Assembly: GCF_001687585.2 (NCBI RefSeq)
Contig: NZ_CP016537.2
Coordinates: 3,258,001 to 3,322,000 of the forward strand
Origin: Planococcus halocryophilus
GTDB taxonomy: Bacteria; Bacillota; Bacilli; Bacillales_A; Planococcaceae
Length of the DNA: 64,000 bases
Direction of reading: 5' to 3'
The notes under the pieces are model-generated. The model had not been told where the DNA came from, searched no databases, and was given only the letters and a program-made list of their open reading frames with translations. The position numbers and the translations under genes are program-made. Below, in pieces: positions 45,701 through 54,281 of this stretch (position 1 is the stretch's first letter; each line of letters starts with the position of its first letter).

Positions 45701-45899
45701 CCAACACTTCCCCATCTACCTCTTGCTTTACGCTAACATAAAATTCGTTGCGCCCTGCAACAACGCCTTTTATAAGTCGGTCATCGTTAGGGTCCTGCGT
45801 TAAGCGAATTTTTCCTGCCTGAAAAAAGGACTTTCCTTTTTTGAAAGCCGCTTGTCCGCATAATTTTTTTATTGTTGATTCATTAAGTGAAAAGTTCAT
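42756..45899 (-). CDS. SNF2-family helicase with SWIM zinc finger
   Basis: A 1047-residue DNA-stimulated ATPase. The N-terminal SWIM zinc finger is near residues 66-83 (CSCPPVGF...CHH), followed by a long bacterial SNF2-associated region. The ATPase core starts near 595: Walker A ADDMGLGKT, DEAQ box, motif III LTGTPIEN, and in lobe 2 SLKAGGTGLNL and QAADRAHRMGQ. These proteins remodel DNA-protein complexes and act in transcription or repair; the precise role is unknown. Length is typical. Confidence 0.9.
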   Translation of the reverse strand: MNFSLNESTIKKLCGQAAFKKGKSFFQAGKIRLTQDPNDDRLIKGVVAGRNEFYVSVKQEVDGEVLASCSCPPVGFVTTYCHHIAGVMLAIDSMQQRENPTRKMMELFSRQAEGTKGRRQYFDQRQTYQIEFSVLPVLLRDIAYLGLRIAAANEPIQNIGEFLNAVRSEKTYSEPSGVEYSPKEHRLENSTEAVLDYLAKTQINENSIAENSDMLVIVASDWERLLPLLQSAPDVKLVGAGKITKGVSIEKQLPLSFHFSEHRTGGFRLDVEGLEEVLILQAYELAFAEGALVYLANEDAKRLSELKELLPNGLDQLLLSAEEIDYFMATVVPGLERLGNVYVADAVAERLEQTPLRAKLFLDRIRHRLLAGVEFHYGHLVINPCEEPEDEFRYYPGIRRQLEEEQNIIRLMKDSAFTQTDGGFYMQDEDSEYRFLYHIIPVLEEQMQIFATTAVKMRVQKNYGGPKVKVEISERTDWLEFRFDMQDIPEAEIKKILTALEEKRPYYRIPNGTLMSLETQEFLDLSDFLRELNVDTANFGREEIRIPLIHGLHLVASLDEGQLLDPGTNFANLLQNLNRPEALGTDIPSSLNGVLRDYQEAGFRWLKLLASYKFGGILADDMGLGKTLQSIAFIVSVLPDVRKKQQPVLVVAPSSLVYNWLNELTKFAPGIQAGIIDGDKTTRASLIKKISVLDVVITSYPSLRMDQVLYRDQTFHTVFLDEAQAFKNPVTQTAKAVKGIKADHRFALTGTPIENSLDELWSIFNVVFPELLPNRRLFSEMRREHIKKRVRPFILRRIKTDVLTELPNKVESIHFSELQKEQKKLYGAYLAELKQDALKHLNKDSFQKNRIRILAGLTRLRQLCCHPALFVEGYDGGSAKFDQLMEILAECRTTGRRVLVFSQFTQMLGIIGNQLAREGVSYFYLDGQTPPVERVELCDRFNEGQGDLFLISLKAGGTGLNLTGADTVVLYDLWWNPAVEQQAADRAHRMGQEKEVQVVRLIAKGTIEEKINELQMKKKNLIDDVILSGEEPLKAISADDIREILTT

Positions 45900-46291
45900 G
45901 AGATACGTTCCTTCCTGAGATAACTTCTCGGGACCATTTTAATGTTTTTTCTATTATCTCTAACTGTATGATGCGAATCAACGATAGTCATCTCCTCAAT
46001 TTACAGCCAAGTGGTTAGATCCTCGTTGTTTTTGTCAATCCTACTATTTTATATGCTTAAGTATACACTCTTCAAAAATGAATAATTGTTAACAGCGTTA
46101 TAGTTAAACATGACTTTATACAGATTACAGTCTTTCTAAAGGGCATAGTTGCGAGAATAATAATATTCAATATCTCTACATAAAAATTCAAATAGTTCAC
46201 AATTTTCAACTTAAAAGGGATATACTTATAGTATCCACAATTGAATTGGAACAAAGATACTTAGAAGCTTTATACTAAAGGAGAGATATTA
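45900..46291. promoter_or_regulatory. Intergenic region with candidate operator for the YjhG-type dehydratase gene
   Basis: This 390-base gap holds divergent promoters. A palindrome ATACT-TAT-AGTAT at 46222-46234 overlaps a TATACT -10-like box at 46221-46226, about 60 bases before the dehydratase ATG, a usual place for a GntR-type repressor site. No matching regulator gene is adjacent. The remaining sequence shows nothing recognisable. Confidence 0.35.
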
Positions 46292-48283
46292 ATGATTTTA
46301 TCGATAGATGATTTAATGCAAACACCAACTAATGATATGTATGAAATTAAAACTACTGCTCACGGTGCTCAAGGAAGTTTACCTTTAACAGACAAAATGC
46401 TCCGTACTTCGCCTAGTGGTGACTTGTTCGGTTTATCTCAGAATGTCGGAATGGGCTGGAAACCTAATAAACTACTCGGTAAAGAAGTTCTACTCCTGAG
46501 CACACAAGGGGGCATGAAAGAAAGCAACGGCGACCCGATTGCACTCGGCTACCATACCGGACATTGGGAAGTTGATTTATTGATGAAAGAAGCCGCTCGC
46601 GAGGTTACAAAAGCAAATGGCATGCCATTTGCAGCCTATGTAAGTGACCCTTGCGACGGTCGCTCCCAGGGTACAGATGGTATGTTCGATTCTTTCCCAT
46701 ACCGAAATGATGCAGCAATCGTCTATCGGCGCCTGATTCGCTCACTACCTACAAGAAAAGCCGTTATCGGTATAGCTACTTGTGATAAAGGTCTACCAGC
46801 AATGATGCTCGCACTCTCTGCAATGCACGACTTACCAACCGTTATCATCCCAGGAGGAGTGACTTTACCCCCTCTTTTCGGTGAAGATGCTGGAAAAATA
46901 CAGACCATTGGGGCACGTTATTCAAATAACGAATTATCTCTTAAAGAAGCCTCTGAGCTTGGCTGTAGAGCATGCGCTACTTCAGGCGGAGGTTGCCAAT
47001 TTCTCGGTACCGCTGCAACGGCGCAAGTAGTCAGTGAAGCTATGGGGCTATCAGTACCCCATGCTGCTTTAGCACCTTCTGGGCAAGAAATTTGGAAGGA
47101 GATGGCTAGACAATCTGCAAGAGCTGTTATTCATATGGAAAATACAGGGATAACAACGAAAGACATCGTTACTGACGCGTCAATTCGTAATGCTATGGTC
47201 GTCCATGCTGCATTTGGTGGATCGACAAACCTTTTATTACATATCCCAGCTATCGCTCATGCCGCAAAAATTACCACCCCTACTGTTCAAGACTGGATTC
47301 AAGTAAACCGAGAAACGCCTCGACTTGTTAGCGTTCTTCCTAATGGTCCAGATTATCACCCAACTATTCGAGCCTATCTTGCAGGCGGAGTTCCAGAAGT
47401 AATGCTTCACCTAAGAGAGTTAGGCTTACTTGATTTGACCGTTATGACGGTTACAGGAAAAACACTTGGAGAAAACCTAGAGTGGTGGGAACAATCAGAG
47501 CGTAGAATTAAGATGAAAGAACGTTTAGTCGAAGCTGACGGCATTCAGCCCGAAGAAGTCATTATGAATCCCCAGCAAGCACAGGCGCGTGGTATGAGTT
47601 CGACAATCACTTTCCCAATTGGTAATATTGCTCCAGAAGGTGCCATTATTAAATCGACTTCAATTGATCCTGAAGTAATCGACGAAAACGGTATTTATTA
47701 TCATAAAAATATTGCAAAAGTATTTTCAAGTGAACGGAAAGCAATTGCTGCTATTAAAAACGGCGATATTCAAAAAGGCGACATCATGGTCGTTTCCGGC
47801 TGTGGCCCTCTTGGCACTGGCATGGAAGAGACATACCAACTGACTTCTGCGCTAAAGCATCTTTCTTACGGGAAATATGTCACGCTATTAACCGACGCCC
47901 GATTCTCTGGCGTTTCGACCGGCGCCTGTATTGGCCATATCGGACCCGAAGGCTTAGCTGGTGGACCAATCGGCAAACTTCGGGACGGCGATGTTATCGA
48001 AATCCGGATTGATGCTCTTAAACTAGAAGGCCATCTTCACTTCCTAGGTACAAGCGAAACCGAGCTGTCACCTAAAGAGGGAGCCGAAGTTCTTGCACAA
48101 CGCGAACAGCATCCTGATATCAAACCGGCTAATGGATTGCCAGATGACACACGCCTTTGGGCTGCGCTGCAGAATGTCAGCGGTGGAACATGGAAAGGCA
48201 GCGTTTATGATGTTGATCGAATTATTGAAGTTTTAAAAGCCGGAGAGGAAGCTTTGGCTCAAAAAAATCTTGTGAAAAATTAA
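46292..48283 (+). CDS. Aldonate dehydratase, YjhG/YagF subfamily of IlvD/Edd
   Basis: A 663-residue Fe-S dehydratase like E. coli YjhG and YagF, which act on D-xylonate. Cluster-binding segments are SDPCDGRSQGTDG near residue 118, IATCDKGLPA near 163 and ATSGGGCQFLGTA near 230. Catalytic-domain motifs GGSTNLLLH near 308, GNIAPEGAIIKS near 448, TDARFSGVSTGACIGHIGPEG near 532 are intact. It should turn an aldonate into a 2-keto-3-deoxy acid. It faces the sugar-acid cluster on the other strand and may feed the same pathway. Confidence 0.88.
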   Translation: MILSIDDLMQTPTNDMYEIKTTAHGAQGSLPLTDKMLRTSPSGDLFGLSQNVGMGWKPNKLLGKEVLLLSTQGGMKESNGDPIALGYHTGHWEVDLLMKEAAREVTKANGMPFAAYVSDPCDGRSQGTDGMFDSFPYRNDAAIVYRRLIRSLPTRKAVIGIATCDKGLPAMMLALSAMHDLPTVIIPGGVTLPPLFGEDAGKIQTIGARYSNNELSLKEASELGCRACATSGGGCQFLGTAATAQVVSEAMGLSVPHAALAPSGQEIWKEMARQSARAVIHMENTGITTKDIVTDASIRNAMVVHAAFGGSTNLLLHIPAIAHAAKITTPTVQDWIQVNRETPRLVSVLPNGPDYHPTIRAYLAGGVPEVMLHLRELGLLDLTVMTVTGKTLGENLEWWEQSERRIKMKERLVEADGIQPEEVIMNPQQAQARGMSSTITFPIGNIAPEGAIIKSTSIDPEVIDENGIYYHKNIAKVFSSERKAIAAIKNGDIQKGDIMVVSGCGPLGTGMEETYQLTSALKHLSYGKYVTLLTDARFSGVSTGACIGHIGPEGLAGGPIGKLRDGDVIEIRIDALKLEGHLHFLGTSETELSPKEGAEVLAQREQHPDIKPANGLPDDTRLWAALQNVSGGTWKGSVYDVDRIIEVLKAGEEALAQKNLVKN

Positions 48284-48341
48284 AGAATAACGTATTTACT
48301 CCTCCAGTTAGATGACTAATAATAAACTTTTCATTATATGC

Positions 48342-48384
48342 TATAAAGCCCTTAAAAACTCAAATAGAGTTCTTAAGGGCTTTA
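48342..48384 (+). terminator. Terminator of the YjhG-type dehydratase gene
   Basis: A long stem with arms ATAAAGCCCTTAA and TTAAGGGCTTTAT, extended by AACTC/GAGTT. Confidence 0.85.
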
Positions 48385-48497
48385 TAATTCGGGATATTTA
48401 TCAATGTGAATTGTACATCGTCATTCACGCAAGGTTTCATTTACTCAATTCAAACTTCTATTTAAAGCGATGACCTTTTCATACTGAGCTCCTACAA

Positions 48498-48526
48498 AAG
48501 CCCATTTCTTTTATAGAAATGGGCTT
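48498..48526 (-). terminator. Terminator of the UxaA-type cluster
   Basis: A 12-bp stem AAGCCCATTTCT/AGAAATGGGCTT just after the last minus-strand gene. Confidence 0.82.
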
Positions 48527-48534
48527 AAACTTTC

Positions 48535-49692
48535 TTACATTGTTTCAGCCAGCCTCCAGATACTAAACTCCTGGTTTTTATGCTTTTCTGAGGCAGTGAC
48601 TTCTCCGTTCGCTACATCGATGACTTTTCTATAGATTTCTTCTCCACTATCTTCAATAGAATAATTAGAGTCCATGATTTTCCCAGTGTTTACATCGATA
48701 TGTTCAGGCATATTCTTAAATAAATTTGTGTTTGTTCCTATTTTGATAACCGGAGCGATTGGAGAACCTGTTGGTGATCCTTTGCCTGTAGAAAATAGGA
48801 CAATTTGTGCCCCCCCTGCAACCAGCCCTGATACAGACTCGACATCATACCCTGGTGTGTCCATGAATATAAATCCTTTTTCTTTTGGTCGGTGAGCATA
48901 ATCAATAACTTCCATTAATGTAGAATTCCCACCTTTTTTGATACACCCTAAAGATTTTTCTTCCAGTGTCGTTATTCCGCCCGTTTTATTACCTGGCGAA
49001 GGATTAGCGACGCGAATGTCCTCCCCAGCCGCTCTTGCGCGTTCTTCGTACCTTTTCACGATATCCAAAAATCTCTGACCGACCGTCTCATTAATCGCGC
49101 GTCTTGCCAATATATGTTCCGTTCCCACTGCTTCTGTTGTTTCCGCTAAAATACTCGTACCTCCATCTTTAACGATGGCATCTGAGAATGAACCAATTGC
49201 TGGATTTGCCGTAATACCTGACCAAGCATCCGATCCTCCACATTCAAGTCCAATAATCAATTCTTTGATATCAGCTGTTACTCTCTGCTCTTTTTTGCTC
49301 TTCTCCAGAGCTTGCTCAAGCCATAGTTTACTTTCTTTAATGGCTTCTGAAATCAATGTACTTTTATTTAAATGAATGCAATGCACACTATGCCCTCTCA
49401 TCTTAAGAACTTCAACAATTTCATTTGTCGAATCGTCTAGACCCATTCCCAAGAATAGAGCAGCACTAACATTAGCATGACCAGCTGTCCCTATAATAGC
49501 CTTTTTGGTTTGTTCGACATCCTCTTGAGAGTGTGACTGTCCAGCTTGATGAACAACAGGGATTACGCCTGGAACCATTTGAGCAATTTTTTTCGTTAAG
49601 CTTGCTAACTCTCCGGCTGCATTTATGATAATAACGTGATTTCTAACTCCGATGCTACCGTCTGCTCTGCGATACCCTTTAAAAGTTTTCAC
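48535..49692 (-). CDS. UxaA/GarD-family dehydratase large subunit, C-terminal motifs intact
   Basis: A 385-residue protein matching the large region of altronate/galactarate dehydratases. The second-half motifs are complete: GLECGGSDAWSGITANP near residue 150, NPSPGNKTGGITTLEEKSLG near 230, LFSTGKGSPTGSP near 301. First-half motifs are degenerate: the Cys after GVRN is gone, H-x-x-GC-x-QLGDD reads HQAGQSHSQED, and GLGCExNQ reads GMGLDDSTNE. It overlaps the SAF-domain gene by four bases, so the split protein equals one UxaA. It likely dehydrates a sugar acid or hydroxyacid with metal help; (R)-sulfolactate lyase SuyB is a related alternative. Confidence 0.82.
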   Translation of the reverse strand: MKTFKGYRRADGSIGVRNHVIIINAAGELASLTKKIAQMVPGVIPVVHQAGQSHSQEDVEQTKKAIIGTAGHANVSAALFLGMGLDDSTNEIVEVLKMRGHSVHCIHLNKSTLISEAIKESKLWLEQALEKSKKEQRVTADIKELIIGLECGGSDAWSGITANPAIGSFSDAIVKDGGTSILAETTEAVGTEHILARRAINETVGQRFLDIVKRYEERARAAGEDIRVANPSPGNKTGGITTLEEKSLGCIKKGGNSTLMEVIDYAHRPKEKGFIFMDTPGYDVESVSGLVAGGAQIVLFSTGKGSPTGSPIAPVIKIGTNTNLFKNMPEHIDVNTGKIMDSNYSIEDSGEEIYRKVIDVANGEVTASEKHKNQEFSIWRLAETM

Positions 49693-50015
49693 CCCACAAC
49701 TCCTCCTTTGAGAAATACAGCCGTTTTGTCTTCCTCATTCAACCCACGTACATTCGATACATGGACATGATTACCCGCAGGTATATCTTCTGTAGCTATT
49801 CCCATACACTCTCCATATTTGAGTATTTTTTGATCTTGCAGGATAGTCGACACTGCAACTTTATGACCGTAAGGGATATTTATTTGGAGTATGATTTCCG
49901 TATCCAAGCCCTGAACAACAAGTTTCTCTCCCGTTTTCAGGTTTTCTAATGCCACAGCCACATTATCCGTTTCGTGCAACCTTAGGGCATTATATTTTTT
50001 CTCCATCTCCGCCAC
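49689..50015 (-). CDS. SAF-domain small subunit of UxaA/GarD-type dehydratase
   Basis: A 108-residue protein equal to the N-terminal SAF domain of UxaA (DNVAVALENL, then YGHKVAVSTI, then KYGECMGIATEDIPAG, then HVHVSNVRG). In E. coli UxaA this domain is fused to the large region; here it is a separate gene with a four-base overlap to the large subunit. It may gate or complete the active site. SuyA of sulfolactate lyase has the same domain. Confidence 0.88.
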   Translation of the reverse strand: MAEMEKKYNALRLHETDNVAVALENLKTGEKLVVQGLDTEIILQINIPYGHKVAVSTILQDQKILKYGECMGIATEDIPAGNHVHVSNVRGLNEEDKTAVFLKGGVVG

Positions 50016-50027
50016 TTCCTTTCTTTA

Positions 50028-51152
50028 TCAATATGTAGTGCCTAAATGAGGAATGGAGAATTCACCCAAATCTAGTTCTTCAAGCTTAGTCTGTTTTCCA
50101 GAGCACACTTCCTGAATCATTTTCATGATACTTTCCACATGGTTAGTCGACTCACTTTTCGTAATAGTATAGTCAACTAACTCATCAAATGCATTTTCAT
50201 CGCTCTCTGATGTGATTGTTATACATGGCAAAGCAATAGATCCCGTTAGAACACCCCTACTACTAACTATCACTACTGCACTACAGCCAGCAGAAGCCAT
50301 TTTGGACAAGGACTCGACTACATTACTAGATGTCTTCATCAAATGGAGCCCATCTTTATCAGGCGCTTCACCGTAATTCAATATGCCATTGATTGTTTTT
50401 TCACCTGTCATTTTTGATTCTAGTAAAGCAAGTTGTGTCTGCTCTACTGTAAACTCCTTAAATGTGGTTGAGCCGTTTTTTGTGTCATCCCAGCGAAGCC
50501 GCTTCATACCTTCACTCGATTTAACTAACGCTTCTAATTCTGCTGTGTCAGAAATCCGCTTGGCTAAAACCTCACCTGCAGGCTCCAAAGTTTTTGACAT
50601 ACCAACAATTACTTTTACACCTTCAGCAGTCCATTTGTCCACAACTTTACCGATAATTGGAGCTGTAGCTAACAAGGTATCATTATCAAGTTCAACACCT
50701 AAAACACCGATTGTTAAAGAAGACAAAGGTAGCTTTTCTCTCTGCTGTTCTTTTGCTTCTGCAACCCATTTCTCTGTGATATCTATTCCTTTTTGAATTG
50801 TATTTTCTCCCCCAGCAAGTTGCTGGATCCCAATGCCTTTTATTGATTTTATCTTCGGAATATTTTTCAATAAGCCGCTTACTTGGTTCGTCTCACATCC
50901 CAAACCGACAATCAATGCTGAATGGATATTCGGATTTGAAGCTACGCCAACCAACATATTTTTCGTTAGCACTAAATCATCACCAAGTTGCGCACAACCG
51001 TTAGCATGAACAAATGGAACAGTACCCTGAACTTTTTCCGAAATTTCACGAACAACCGCACTAGAACATATAACAGATGATACAATTCCTACGTAATTCC
51101 TTGTTCCTGCAACTCCATTACTTCTCGGATACCCTTCGAAATAATATTCCAT
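50028..51152 (-). CDS. UxaA/GarD-family paralogue, N-terminal motifs intact
   Basis: A 374-residue second large-region homologue. First-half motifs are complete: GTRNYVGIVSSVICSS at 16-31, VHANGCAQLGDD at about 48-59, GLGCETNQ near 83. Second-half motifs are gone: ECGGSDxxSGxTANP is replaced by GVELDNDTLLATAP, and the NPSPGNK and LGCxxKxG segments are missing. This mirrors the losses in the neighbouring 385-residue paralogue. It starts the last sub-cluster, 12 bases before the SAF gene. I infer a heteromeric enzyme with a shared active site. Confidence 0.78.
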   Translation of the reverse strand: MEYYFEGYPRSNGVAGTRNYVGIVSSVICSSAVVREISEKVQGTVPFVHANGCAQLGDDLVLTKNMLVGVASNPNIHSALIVGLGCETNQVSGLLKNIPKIKSIKGIGIQQLAGGENTIQKGIDITEKWVAEAKEQQREKLPLSSLTIGVLGVELDNDTLLATAPIIGKVVDKWTAEGVKVIVGMSKTLEPAGEVLAKRISDTAELEALVKSSEGMKRLRWDDTKNGSTTFKEFTVEQTQLALLESKMTGEKTINGILNYGEAPDKDGLHLMKTSSNVVESLSKMASAGCSAVVIVSSRGVLTGSIALPCITITSESDENAFDELVDYTITKSESTNHVESIMKMIQEVCSGKQTKLEELDLGEFSIPHLGTTY

Positions 51153-51299
51153 CCTTGTACACCCCTCTGCAATTTTTATATTTCAAAACTTTCCACTTTC
51201 GGATATCAGAACAGTGCAAATAATCAGTTAAATAAACATAAAACTCTATATTATGACAAAATTGATAGAATTTTTCTCTTCTGAGTTCATACTTTTCTA

Positions 51300-52619
51300 T
51301 TATTTAATTTGTAATTGATCTCTTGCATTTTTCTGAGCTTCTATATAAACATCAACTAAAGGTACTTTATGCTTTAAAGCAAGGGTTTTTACTTCTTCGT
51401 ATTCTGGATAGGATTTGATTATCTCTCCGTCAAGGATGCCAACTTTAACAGTTACAGGACCGTACATTGTTTCAACTTCCTTTAATTCTCGTGATAAAAT
51501 CCTTCTTGTCCAATCAGACTTCCGGACACCAAAAGTGCTGGTCTCACGCAATAATATCTCTTCTAGCAAAAATGATTCTTCTGGCTTCGTTAAAACAGTA
51601 ACCAAATTTCCTGGTCTACTTTTCTTCATTGAGACTGGAGTAAAATAGACGTCCAACGCGCCAGATGTCAATAATTTCTCCATGATATATCCAAGAGACT
51701 CACCGGTGAAATCGTCCATATGACACTCAAGGATAATGATCTTTTCTCGTTGCTCTATTTTTTCTTCATTAAATAGAACAGCTCTCAAGACATTCGGGTG
51801 TTCAAAATCTTTTTTTCCTGCTCCGTAACCGATACTTTCAATTGCCTGTGCTGGTAATTGTCCATATTCATTGGCTAACGCTTTTAGGAATCCTGCACCT
51901 GTAGGAGTAGTTAATTCTCCTCGAACATGAAAGTCTGCCAAAGGCACTCCTTTTAAAATTTCAGCTGTCGCCGGAGCCGGTATTGGATAAAGCCCATGAG
52001 CAATTTTTATTTTCCCATAGCCAGTTGGTACCGGCGAAGCAATGATTCTAACTACATCTAAGCTCTCAAGAGCTAGACAGACACCTATCACATCGATAAT
52101 CGAATCCATCGCACCTACTTCATGAAAATGTACTTCTTCCGGGTCCATACCGTGTATTTTCCCTTCTGCTTCAGCAATTATCTGAAAAACAGCTAAACTT
52201 CTTTCCTTTACACGTTTCGGAAGCTCGCTTTTCTCAATCATCTGCAGAATCGTCGATGCTTTCCTGTGAGAATGAGAATGGTGTCCATCATCATGAACGT
52301 GATCATTGGAATGGCTATGTATTTCTTCATATGCTTCATGTATATGGTTATTTTGATGCGAATGAGAGTGATTATGTTCATTGCTGTGCGTATGGCTATG
52401 CTCATTATCAATTTTTCCTACATCACTAAATTGAAGATCCAGCAGTTTGGCGGAAATTCCTCTCTTATCCACTTTCTTTACATTCAATGAAAATGGATCG
52501 ATTGGCAGTTTTTTTAAATGTTCGCTGATATAAGAGATATCTGCACCGAGGTCAATTAATGCAGAAAGCGTCATATCCCCAGAAATTCCCGATTGGCAGT
52601 CAAGATATAACAATTTCAT
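51300..52619 (-). CDS. larC: Nickel-pincer cofactor nickel insertase LarC
   Basis: A 439-residue protein that inserts nickel into the pincer cofactor, consuming CTP. The start LYLDCQSGISGDM is typical. A histidine-rich stretch (about residues 72-115, alternating His-Ser) probably stores nickel. HFHEVGAMDSIIDVIG near 165 and the LECHMDDFTGE segment near 300 belong to the LarC1 and LarC2 parts. Both parts are in one frame, so no programmed frameshift is needed, unlike L. plantarum larC. It overlaps larB by 20 bases. Confidence 0.93.
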   Translation of the reverse strand: MKLLYLDCQSGISGDMTLSALIDLGADISYISEHLKKLPIDPFSLNVKKVDKRGISAKLLDLQFSDVGKIDNEHSHTHSNEHNHSHSHQNNHIHEAYEEIHSHSNDHVHDDGHHSHSHRKASTILQMIEKSELPKRVKERSLAVFQIIAEAEGKIHGMDPEEVHFHEVGAMDSIIDVIGVCLALESLDVVRIIASPVPTGYGKIKIAHGLYPIPAPATAEILKGVPLADFHVRGELTTPTGAGFLKALANEYGQLPAQAIESIGYGAGKKDFEHPNVLRAVLFNEEKIEQREKIIILECHMDDFTGESLGYIMEKLLTSGALDVYFTPVSMKKSRPGNLVTVLTKPEESFLLEEILLRETSTFGVRKSDWTRRILSRELKEVETMYGPVTVKVGILDGEIIKSYPEYEEVKTLALKHKVPLVDVYIEAQKNARDQLQIK

Positions 52620-53295
52620 GATTTACCCCCTCTGAAACCAACTTTAAAATAAGAGCCGCTTGATAAGCAGCACCAAATCCGTTGTCGATATTAACGACGC
52701 TCATACCAGAAGAACATGAAGACAGCATAGCGAGTAAAGGTGTTATTCCCTGCAAATGTGCACCATACCCAACTGAAGTTGGGACAGCAATTACCGGGCG
52801 CTGTACCAGACCACCGATGACACTCGGCAACGCACCTTCCATTCCAGCAATGACAATCAATACATCGGCATTCGTGATTTCTTCTCGAAAGGCTAAAAGC
52901 CGATCAATTCCGGCAACACCAACATCATATAACCGCTTTACTTTACACCCCATCCATTCAGCTGTTATTGCGGCTTCTTCCGCTACAAAAAGGTCGGAAG
53001 TTCCTGCGCATACGACCATTACTTCTCCACCATAGTAGTTCTCAGGCTTTCCATAAAGTAATATTCGTGCTGTGTAGTCGTAATGTGCTAATGGAAAAGT
53101 TGAAACCAAAGACTCTCCTTTTTCCTTGTCGAGTCTAGTAACCATTACTTTTCCATGTTTTTCAATTAACTTCTCCATAATTGGCTCTATTTGCTCTATG
53201 GTTTTTCCTTCACCATAGATGACTTCTGGAAATCCCTGACGTTTTTCACGGCCATAATCTACTTTGCTAAAACCTAAGTCTTCAAAATTCTCCAT
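52600..53295 (-). CDS. larB: Nickel-pincer cofactor carboxylase LarB
   Basis: A 231-residue protein that carboxylates and hydrolyses nicotinic acid adenine dinucleotide, the first step of the pincer cofactor. The N-terminal part has DYGREKRQGFPEVIYGEGK; the C-terminal PurE-like domain has CAGTSDLFVAEEAA and IAGMEGALPSVIGGL. Overlap with larC indicates co-translation. Confidence 0.93.
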   Translation of the reverse strand: MENFEDLGFSKVDYGREKRQGFPEVIYGEGKTIEQIEPIMEKLIEKHGKVMVTRLDKEKGESLVSTFPLAHYDYTARILLYGKPENYYGGEVMVVCAGTSDLFVAEEAAITAEWMGCKVKRLYDVGVAGIDRLLAFREEITNADVLIVIAGMEGALPSVIGGLVQRPVIAVPTSVGYGAHLQGITPLLAMLSSCSSGMSVVNIDNGFGAAYQAALILKLVSEGVNHEIVIS

Positions 53296-53407
53296 GCCAT
53301 CACCTGCTGTCTTATTTTTTGATTTTTAAATCATAAATCTGTATAGAGAAACGAATCATAATCTATACGTGGATTTATTTCTCTAGCTCAATTTATATGC
53401 CGACACT

Positions 53408-54241
53408 TTAATTGACTGCTTCAGCAAGTTCACTGTCAGAAAGAACTTCGTTCATGCTTCCTGTCCGATAACCACTTAAATCAATCGAAACATAATTAAA
53501 ACCTAGTGCTACTAATTTCAATTGAATCTGTTCTCTATAGTTCAAGATATCTGAAATTTCGTCCTGATTTACTTCGATTCGAGCGCATTGATCATGCCAT
53601 CGTACCCGAACCATCTGGAACCCCAATTTACCAATAAATTTCTCAGCTTCATTAACTTGTTCAATTTTTGCTTTATCTAGTTTAGTTCCGTATGGAATCC
53701 TTGATGCTAAACTACATGATGCAGGTTTATTCCATACTGGTAATTCTAGTTTTTGCGAAAGTTCACGAACTTCTTTTTTATATAAATTAGCTTCTTGTAA
53801 TACGCTACGAGCTCCAGCTTCCGTTCTTGCTTTTAATCCCGGACGAAAATCATCTAAATCATCCATAATCATGCCATCTAATACAAAATTATAACCTAGC
53901 TCTTCAGCAAGTTGATTTAAACGGCTATACAGAAGTTTCTTACTGTAATACCAACTATCTGGAGTGTTTTTAGCAATATTTTCATCTTCCAATTCACTTA
54001 TTTCTGTCTGTAGAACTTGAATACCCAGCTGCTCTGCCAGCTGCACTGCTCCATCAAATTCCTCGCTTCTAAACAATTCAGATGCAACTACAACGGCAAG
54101 AACATTTTCTGAACCCAATTCCTGTTGTGCTCTTTTTAATACTAAAGTACTGTCTACCCCACCCGAAAAAGCGACGAGAACACGGTTCATACCTACTAAT
54201 ATTTTACCAAGGTGCTGGTCTTTCTCATTTAATTTTCCCAT
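53408..54241 (-). CDS. larE: Sacrificial sulfur transferase LarE
   Basis: A 277-residue PP-loop enzyme (FSGGVDST near residue 25) that thiolates the nicotinate-derived cofactor. It keeps the single cysteine in the PASCSLASR segment near 170, so it is the sacrificial-cysteine type, losing its own sulfur. The ATG at 54241 follows GGGAGG; a longer frame from 54271 contains that site and is rejected. It sits between the hydroxyacid dehydrogenase and larB genes. Confidence 0.92.
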   Translation of the reverse strand: MGKLNEKDQHLGKILVGMNRVLVAFSGGVDSTLVLKRAQQELGSENVLAVVVASELFRSEEFDGAVQLAEQLGIQVLQTEISELEDENIAKNTPDSWYYSKKLLYSRLNQLAEELGYNFVLDGMIMDDLDDFRPGLKARTEAGARSVLQEANLYKKEVRELSQKLELPVWNKPASCSLASRIPYGTKLDKAKIEQVNEAEKFIGKLGFQMVRVRWHDQCARIEVNQDEISDILNYREQIQLKLVALGFNYVSIDLSGYRTGSMNEVLSDSELAEAVN

Positions 54242-54281
54242 TATTTTTGCCTCCCTTTTTAAAATCTTCATAAATTCCGAC

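Noticed and set aside
51300..52619. Programmed frameshift in larC, as in L. plantarum
   Set aside because: LarC1 and LarC2 parts are in one continuous frame.
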